Source of the DNA: Cephalothrix spiralis
Lineage: Eukaryota > Nemertea > Palaeonemertea > Archinemertea > Cephalotrichidae
DNA length: 11,727 nucleotides
Direction of reading: 5' to 3'
Assembly (NCBI GenBank): GCA_032353305.1
Contig: JAUCNG010367483.1
Span: 1-11,727, forward strand
Part shown: in pieces, positions 6,474-11,727 of the stretch
Layout of the letters: the number at the start of each line of letters is the position of its first letter
How positions within the stretch are numbered: the stretch's first letter is position 1
Position numbers and translations under genes: made by a program
The notes under the pieces: model-generated
What the model was told of the DNA's origin: nothing
The model's input: only the letters and a program-made list of their open reading frames with translations
Database searches by the model: none

Positions 6474-7102
6474 TAGATGGCTGTTTTATGGTTTGTTCAC
6501 ATTTGCTGCAAGTAGTATTTCATCACACAGTATATTCGAAATCGAAATATCATGTTGAAAAAATATTGTTTACAGTGCTACACGCGACACAATGCAGCGC
6601 ATTCATAGACCTATAATATGACTTACCAACTTTGTGAGGGTGTTAGATGACTGGCTCAAATAGACACAGACGGTCCGTTTTATGAACATAATTTAGACCT
6701 ATATCCCTCACTCTAATCTATACGGATTAGCAGTAGGGTTTACCACTTCCAAATATTTAACCTGACCCAGATACCCAGGAGACAGTACAGTGAAGAACTT
6801 GGGTTCTCCCCAAACGGAAAGAAGTGTCGAGCCCGGGTCTCGAACCTGGGACCTCCGGATTCAAAAACCGACTCTCTTCACCTTGCCACCGAGGTGCACA
6901 CCTTAAATAGTCAATGCAAATCGATCAATATCAGTTTTTTCAATCGTGCGTAGTCTCAAAGTTTTTGATCATGATAGATCGATAATTTTACTAGTCGGGT
7001 AGTGATCATTAAATTGTCATCATAATGTTTTAATCACGAATATACTGTGTGATCAGAGACTGCTTGCAGCAAATTGAAAACAAACGTTGAAACAGCCATC
7101 TA
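6474..7102. mobile_element. MITE 4: long-TIR element interrupted by a SINE
   Basis: The arms 6474-6538 and 7037-7102 are diverged reverse complements sharing TAGATGGCTGTTT, TTTGCTGCAAG and ATCACACAGTATATTCG in order. Weaker matching extends outward (AAAGTAAC near 6450; complement near 7107-7114). SINE copy C lies wholly between the arms. Removing it leaves an element of roughly 350-400 bp. Exact termini and target duplication are unclear. There is no coding sequence. Confidence 0.75.
6632..6902 (-). mobile_element. tRNA-derived SINE, copy C (most complete)
   Basis: The minus-strand head contains an A-box-like TGGCAAGGTGAAG (6876-6888) and a B box GGTTCGAGACC (6836-6846) at tRNA-like spacing. 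A body follows (CGACACTTCTTTCC, GGTCAGGTTAAATA, TAAACCCTACTGCTAAT), then the conserved tail ending TGTGTCTATTTGAG...CATCTAACACCCTCAC. It is about 271 bp long and has no obvious poly(A) end; the tail may serve as the recognition end of a partner LINE (inferred). It is inserted inside MITE 4. Confidence 0.85.
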
Positions 7103-7616
7103 TAAAATGTTACTCTTTGGCAACCTTCCAAAAATTCAGGAACATTATCTCAAAAATCGGTGCATTACACCAGCAATTTTACAGTGATATTATGAGAAAA
7201 TTGATATAATATCCTCTGAATGAAAAATGATAAGCTTTACTTATTTTTTCCTGAACAAAATTGATGTTATTAATATCATAATAATGTGTTTAATCAACGA
7301 ATAAAAAGAAACTATTTTCATCGACAGAAATCGAACTCAGATCGATGCGAGTCAAATTACGACGCGAGGGCAATGAAATTGGGTCGGAATTTGTCGTGGT
7401 ATCCTAAATCGTACTTATCGTAGGCAGGTCTGGACCAGACACAACAAATTGAATGGGCAAATTGCCAGAAGCTTGAAGGCAAAACTAGCTTAAGCTTGAT
7501 TTATCAATCAGGAACGGAAAAAATTGACATGTCGACTTCATGACGAATAAGTGACTGAGATCAAGAAATTGATATCGTAGAGAATGAAATAAATGTACTT
7601 ATTTAAAATACGACAT
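7103..7616. other. Non-coding stretch with a possible degenerate tRNA-like piece
   Basis: Near 7328-7345 the minus strand reads GAGTTCGATTTC, a weak B box, with GCATCGATCT beside it, but no convincing A box. A segment at 7275-7303 (ATCATAATAATGTGTTTAATCAACGAATA) loosely repeats 7019-7041 of MITE 4's right interior. Nothing else was recognised. Confidence 0.35.
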
Positions 7617-7726
7617 CAGGGGCCGTATTCAACAAACGACTTAAAATTAAGCTATACTAATTAGATAGGATAAGACCAATATTTTGACTTAAGATCACTT
7701 AAGTCCGTTGATGAATACGGCCCCAG
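7617..7726. mobile_element. MITE 5: ~104-bp element with PIF/Harbinger-like ends
   Basis: Ends 7620-7642 and 7701-7723 are inverted repeats starting GGGCCGTATTCA, followed by WCAA and ACTT blocks with a few mismatches. CAG occurs directly outside both ends (7617-7619 and 7724-7726), giving a 3-bp duplication. A 3-bp duplication with a GGGCCGTATTC-type terminus fits PIF/Harbinger non-autonomous elements; this is from general family knowledge, not a search. The interior is only about 58 bp. Confidence 0.8.
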
Positions 7727-8385
7727 TAGTATGAAAAGACGCGATGTGCGCCATGATTGGACTTATTGTACTGCTAAAAATAAGTCGGGGTGTGTTATTT
7801 TGAATTGTTTCTAAGATATATGTGATTGTCAGCATTGTACTTCATTTTCGGAAAATATAAACTGTTCAGAATGATAATGTTAGCGCCAAAAATCCCCTGG
7901 ACCAGCTGGCACCTAAATGACATTTTTTTTTATTATGTATAAACTTTATTTTCAAGGCAGATTGACAAAAAAGTGCAAGCACTAATCGCGTGTCGCTCTG
8001 TGAACCTAAGTAAATTACAGTACCCGGCCATATAATTACAAAGTGCCAATTCTCATATTTGCCATAGCCTAATCATAAAACTATGTGTGCCATTCCGATT
8101 CCCTGACGAACCCCTATTTACATCCAAATTTTATTATCCTAGCTCAACTAGCAGTCTCAAAATTAAGAAAATAAGATACCCTGTTTTAGCGGCGTCTCCG
8201 AAAATTTTCTTAAGGCACTTCTGATAAAGATAGAAAAAACTATTGGCATTTTTAAATTTCTTGGGTCCAAAAATATGGTGTATTTTTTTCGCTCTTAACT
8301 CTTTTTCAACATTTACAAGATGTACTATAGTATACATACTGCAATAATTTTACTTATTGAGTTTTATGTTGGCCATTCTTTACAC
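7727..8385. other. Non-coding stretch without recognised features
   Basis: AT-rich. A 67-codon minus-strand frame (8134-8337) is Lys/Leu-rich with no motif and is treated as chance. No repeat ends were found. Confidence 0.45.
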
Positions 8386-8525
8386 TTCGGGGGCCCCGAA
8401 ACTTTAAACCTACATGTAGGTCGTAGGAGTCCCTGGTTAAAGTTCCACCATCAAAAATGTACAGATTGAATTTTTTCGGGGACCCCCGGCCGGCCTAGCC
8501 TCTCTTCTCGGGCCCCTGCGGCCTA
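8386..8525. repeat. GC-rich inverted-repeat patch
   Basis: TTCGGGG-G-CCCCGAA (8386-8400) is a perfect hairpin. Just beyond, AACTTTAAACC is matched in inverted orientation by GGTTAAAGTT near 8436-8445. GC-rich CGGGGACCCCCGGCCGGCC follows. Wording shared with 559-660 and 728-745 suggests an old dispersed family with GC-rich palindromic cores. Confidence 0.5.
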
Positions 8526-8736
8526 CTAACCGTCCTAAATTGAGTTACGCCATCGTCTCTTTCTTCATATACACTCCAATTTTGCAATGGGTCCGGGTCG
8601 TAAGCACATGGCCCTTCTAGCATTCTTAAAAGAGCAATTGGCATATCCATATCTTATTCTTGGCATATCCATATCTGGTCCAATGAGAAGCACGAAAATA
8701 AACCAAAAGCTGGTGACGTCAATGCTTTAATGACGT

Positions 8737-8779
8737 AATAGAGCTGAGTACTCACCATTTTGTCTAATTTTTCAAATAA
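8737..8779 (-). repeat. Dispersed repeat, copy 1 (AATTAGACAAAATGGT)
   Basis: A perfect 16-bp match to 11544-11559 sits at 8754-8769, with recognisable similarity on both sides (AGCT...ATTA to the left, TTYAAATAA to the right). A TTTCGATCCC word lies about 25 bp further right on the minus strand, possibly a decayed tRNA B box. Two CRE-like words (8714-8721 and 8731-8738) lie just left of this copy and are absent from the other. Confidence 0.6.
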
Positions 8780-8859
8780 AAGTCTGCATCTGCATGGGAT
8801 CGAAATAGTTTTTGTTGTACGAAATGATAGCACTTCTCGCACATTACCATGCACAATAA

Positions 8860-8990
8860 AGAACCCTGGGGTAATATGATAAGAGTAGACGAGAGGCGGC
8901 TCCCAGGTGCTTATAATCTAGGTAAATGCTCGGCAAGCGGACCAAATAATTATGTGGTGTCTATTTGAGAAGTCATCTGACGCCCTGTAT
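8860..8990 (+). mobile_element. SINE tail fragment, copy D, plus strand
   Basis: TGTCTATTTGAG followed by AGTCATCTGACGCCCTGT (8958-8987) matches the 3' end of copies A and C (TGTCTATTTGAGTCAGTCATCTGACACTCTCA) but in the opposite orientation. GCGGACC upstream at 8938-8944 corresponds to their GTGGACCG. Further left the match fades (CTGGGGTAATA near 8866 may align with their GGGGTAAACCC). It appears to be a 5'-truncated copy without a tRNA head. Confidence 0.65.
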
Positions 8991-9012
8991 AGAAGAAGAC
9001 GATGAAGAACTA

Positions 9013-9193
9013 TTCTATGAGGGGGTCAATGCCTTTGTGTGATTTCCGATATCCGATAAAATTTTGAGCCTATTTCCGTTTCCGATAGCAATTTTTCTCG
9101 AGTTTTCCGTTTCCGATAGTGATTTTCGAGATTTTTGCAAAGAAAATTTTCCTTTTTCCGTTTACGATAAGAGGCATTGACCCCCTCTTCTAT
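9013..9193. mobile_element. MITE 6: 169-bp element with 6-bp TTCTAT duplication and internal tandem repeats
   Basis: Perfect 16-bp ends GAGGGGGTCAATGCCT (9019-9034) and AGGCATTGACCCCCTC (9172-9187) are flanked by identical TTCTAT hexamers (9013-9018, 9188-9193). The interior is made of TTTCCGTTTCCGATAG-based units about 38 bp apart (near 9075 and 9106), with degenerate relatives at 9046 and 9155. The minus-strand 67-codon frame across it is just the repeat read as Arg/Lys-rich sequence. I cannot assign the superfamily; a 6-bp duplication is uncommon. Confidence 0.88.
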
Positions 9194-9512
9194 TACTGCC
9201 ACAAGGAGTTTGCAATTCAACGGTATCATATTACATTGATCAGGTGTATTAATTATTCATAATGTCTGGTATTGGAAAAGACAGAGGAGGAAGTTGGGAG
9301 AACTTTAATTTGAAGAGCTTTGATCAATAAAACTTAAATTATTCTCCGTTAAACTCCGTAGAATCTAACGATAGCCTATGGATTGCCATTACAATATAAC
9401 CCATCTTTCCCCCAAGGCATTTATCCTAATCTCTACGTACACTTGGTTTTCTTTGACTATATTCTTGTTGCTGATGAGCAAGTTTAATTTCATTCAGAAA
9501 AATTTTCCCTCC
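9194..9512. other. Non-coding stretch without recognised features
   Basis: No gene or repeat recognised; AT-rich. Confidence 0.45.
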
Positions 9513-9575
9513 ATGGGATCCGAACCTGCGACCTAGATTCCTAAATCACAAACGTTAACCACGCGGCCACCACAG
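9513..9575 (-). pseudogene. tRNA-like segment with intact A and B boxes
   Basis: The minus strand shows an A box TGGCCGCGTGGTTAA (9555-9569) and a B box GGTTCGGATCC (9516-9526) at normal tRNA spacing. A CTGTGG/CCATGG acceptor-like pairing can be drawn, but the T-arm stem does not close and no good anticodon arm forms. It is most likely the head of a SINE from a different tRNA than copies A-D; the flanking sequence to the left does not match their body. Confidence 0.6.
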
Positions 9576-9579
9576 CTGT

Positions 9580-10503
9580 TTGGTCAATGGAAATAATTGA
9601 TCCATTTGAATCTTTAAACGCAGATGAGCGCAGTTCTCAAAATGGGCAATAGGCGTCGCTTCCGACTAGAAGAAGACAAACCGGACATAAATTGTTTCAG
9701 ACTTTGATTCGGTTTATAAATTTGCTCAAACATTACACGGCTCATTGTGTCGTCGAAATCGTATTGTAAACTTCAGACACACAAGCCAGCTGTTGTGAAC
9801 GAATGACTAGCACGAGTCACCAACGGTAAAAGACAATTATAGGAGGTAGTGGAATTCCCTACGTCAAGATACGATACTGCTCTACGATTGGCCATTCAAA
9901 AAGGTTGATTTTGAGCAAATCGTCAGCGTAGGATCTAGCATACTGAAGCAGTGCCAATTAATTTAGAAGGCGGATCTCAAAATTAAGGAGCACTACGTAG
10001 GAGTATTCAAGTATGATGACTAAACGGAAACGTTTAGCGCACTATTTTTGTTCTAGGTTTTCACAATATTCTCTTACAAATTCTAATAGGCAAAAACTAC
10101 ATTCCTAATCAATAGTTCTTTCACCTTTTCTAATTAGCAAACGTCAAATCTCGTTCAATACTTTTTCATCAACGACTTCAGCGGGCTTTAGGGTAATCCT
10201 TTTTACAAAGATTATACCTCAGGAAGATTTCTTTGAAATTTTGGCTTCTTGCCAATCTGAGCAAGAGATCATCTTAACCAATTTCCCTCTCAACCTTTAT
10301 CACGCTTCGATAATGTCAACTTTTCTGCTCATAATCAAATTTATATTGATAATCTTAACCTATCCGGGGTGATACCTTGCTTGCTTATTGTAAAAGCGAA
10401 TCACCAATGTAATTATCTGGCTTAGCATACAATCAAGAATAAAGTCTTGATGCAATGTAAAAGCAAAAGTAGGTATCCATACGGACACCATTAGAAAATA
10501 GTT
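9580..10503. other. Non-coding stretch without recognised features
   Basis: No gene, tRNA or terminal-repeat element was found. Short inverted words (CTACGTAGG near 9993) occur but build no larger structure. Confidence 0.45.
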
Positions 10504-11017
10504 AGTTATTTTTAATAAAATATATCCGATCATAATCTATAAAGTATTAAATTTTATGCTCCAAATTGTCGTTAAAAACACTAGTTTACTCGGACAAAAG
10601 TTTATTTTAAATAAAATAAAACCCGATCATAATCTATAAAGTATTTATACTCCAAATTGTCGTTAAAACAATAGATTCCTCCGATTTAAACCGACGAGAA
10701 TGTGTCAAAAGTTTAACCCGATCATAATCTATAAAGTATATTTATACTCATAATTTTCGTTAAAAACACTATATTCCTCCGATTTAAACCGACAAGAATT
10801 CGCAAAAAGTTCATTCTAATTAAAATAAAACCCGATCATAATCTATTAAGTATTTATACTCCAAACTATCGTTTAAAACACTATATTCCTCCGATTTAAA
10901 GAGACAAGAATGCGCCAAAAGTTTATTTTAAATAAAATAAAACCCGATCATAATCTATTAAGTATTTATACTCCAAATTGTCGTTGAAAACACTAGTTTC
11001 CTCCGATTTTGACCGAT
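10504..11017 (+). repeat. Tandem repeat, ~5 copies of a 95-114 bp unit
   Basis: CCGATCATAATCT starts at 10526, 10623, 10718, 10832 and 10944. Each is followed by AT(A/T)AAGTAT, TACTC, a TCGTT block, ACACTA-TTCCTCCGATTTAAA and, in longer units, GACAAGAATNCGCMAAAAGTTTATT. Unit spacings are 97, 95, 114 and 112 bp; the shorter units have internal deletions. The last copy fades after CTCCGATTTTGACCGATG. This is a minisatellite-like or satellite-derived array with no open frame. Confidence 0.9.
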
Positions 11018-11525
11018 GTTATGCAAGCTTCAAATGATTCAGACTCAAAATAGCGATCTTAACAACACAGCTGGCGCGTGTCGGTTTTGACATGTGGCTG
11101 ATTAGTACAGCATTTTTATCTAGTCAAAAGTTCGGAAGTTCTCGGAAATCAGCGGGTGCTTTCGGTTTTAGTTTACATAATTGAGATCTCGTGAAGTAGC
11201 GATATCCAGTTACAAAAAACTCAATAGGATGAGATATACTTATTAGAATTTATAGACTGGGTTTGTTTTAATGAAAAGGATATGGTTTTGCATCTACTGA
11301 TATAAATATACAATTATATACCAAAAGCTTAAATTAAGACTTTTGAAAAAAATGGCTGGAACCATTCTTTCTATTAACTCTTGGTAAAAGGTAATCACTA
11401 TAAACAATTTTTGATTACATTCATGTTATGAGTTCCCTGTAATATACCAGAGTGACATCAGAAGCCCTACTCTAGTAAACAAGAAGTAGATATCTGCACT
11501 CTGTCCATTTATACAACGTCTTGCG
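11018..11525. other. Non-coding stretch without recognised features
   Basis: AT-rich; no gene or repeat boundary recognised. Confidence 0.45.
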
Positions 11526-11526
11526 C

Positions 11527-11580
11527 TAATAGCTAAAAGTTCTACCATTTTGTCTAATTCCCAGTCAGTTTTTTAAATAA
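11527..11580 (-). repeat. Dispersed repeat, copy 2 (AATTAGACAAAATGGT)
   Basis: Partner of 8737-8779: the 16-bp core at 11544-11559 is identical, with a 10-bp expansion (CCCAGTCAGT) before the shared TTTTAAATAA. It lies about 30 bp on the 3' side, in minus orientation, of the tRNA-like head at 11606-11678, so it may be the tail of that SINE. Confidence 0.6.
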
Positions 11581-11605
11581 CATGCTACCCCCGAATGATG
11601 TTCTA

Positions 11606-11678
11606 ACACGCGCCCGTTTTTGAATTAGGGACACTTGGTATAGACAAGTGCAAGCGCGTTAACTTATTGCGCTAAATC
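11606..11678 (-). mobile_element. tRNA-like SINE head with a well-formed anticodon arm
   Basis: The minus strand reads TTTAGCGCAATAAGTTAACGC, with GCGC arms that close a D-stem. A perfect 6-bp anticodon-type stem follows, CACTTG/CAAGTG, with a 7-base loop TCTATAC (11632-11650). The T-arm is decayed (CCCTAATTCAAAAACGGG). There is no acceptor-stem pairing. It is a retroposed tRNA derivative, not a working tRNA; the position normally U33 is C. The parent would have had a UAU-type anticodon if the loop is unaltered (weak inference). Confidence 0.6.
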
Positions 11679-11727
11679 TCTAACTGCATCGTTGATTTCG
11701 AACAATGATAATATTTATTATATTATT

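Noticed and set aside
7328-7345. Minus-strand B-box-like GAGTTCGATTTC as a tRNA or SINE
   Set aside because: No matching A box at the required distance; kept only as a remark.
8654-8854. Minus-strand frame ending at a good-looking donor (ATG|GTGAGTACT near 8755), a candidate 5' exon
   Set aside because: The donor lies within a dispersed repeat whose second copy (near 11544) reads GGTAGAAC and lacks it. The encoded peptide has no recognisable content.
9026-9229. 67-codon Arg/Lys-rich minus-strand frame
   Set aside because: It is the MITE 6 right end and internal CCGTTTCCGATAG repeats read in translation.
9513-9575. Functional tRNA gene
   Set aside because: The promoter boxes are good, but the T-arm and anticodon arm do not form properly.
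10504-11017. CRISPR array
   Set aside because: The whole unit is repeated, including the parts between the conserved cores; unit length varies, and the context is a eukaryotic intron.

Overview
This window is metazoan nuclear DNA, AT-rich, almost entirely non-coding and crowded with small transposable elements. The only protein-coding segment I can support is one 211-bp exon on the minus strand (1895-2105). It encodes the conserved N-terminal region and first transmembrane helix of a sodium- and chloride-dependent SLC6 neurotransmitter or amino-acid transporter. Both splice sites are readable, the exon ends inside the Gly-Gly-Gly motif after TM1, and no other exon of the gene is visible. If the gene continues on both sides, the intron upstream of the exon exceeds 9.6 kb and the downstream one exceeds 1.8 kb. 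The lone exon, long introns and dense short repeats suit an invertebrate animal genome, but I cannot name the lineage.

Layout. 1-1030: AT-rich intron with a poly(C) hairpin, a diverged direct repeat and a GC-rich palindrome (571-660). 1036-1150: a small fold-back element. 1431-1856: a compound palindrome built on a CCGCACACTA motif, ending about 40 bp from the exon's splice donor. 1895-2105: the SLC6 exon. 2362-2518: an ATTCTACAGAAT-type repeat cluster. 2651-2782: weak inverted repeats. 2865-2970: a degenerate tRNA-like segment. 3000-3884: no recognisable feature. 3885-4165, 5521-5722 and 6632-6902: three minus-strand copies of one tRNA-derived SINE family, with a plus-strand 3' fragment near 8930-8986. 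Between and around them lie non-autonomous DNA transposons with clear terminal inverted repeats: 4338-4491, 4536-4697, 6047-6401, a split element at 6474-7102 carrying a SINE, 7617-7726 (PIF/Harbinger-like ends) and 9013-9193 (6-bp target duplication). Two further tRNA-like SINE heads lie at 9513-9575 and 11606-11678. 10504-11017 is a five-copy tandem repeat of about 95-114 bp per unit.

No operon, CRISPR array, phage or multi-gene system is present. The interest lies in several short repeat families with well-resolved ends, target-site duplications and nesting order, packed around one conserved exon. Other open frames in the window look like chance readings of repeats or AT-rich intron. All family assignments were made by reading the sequence, without any database search.
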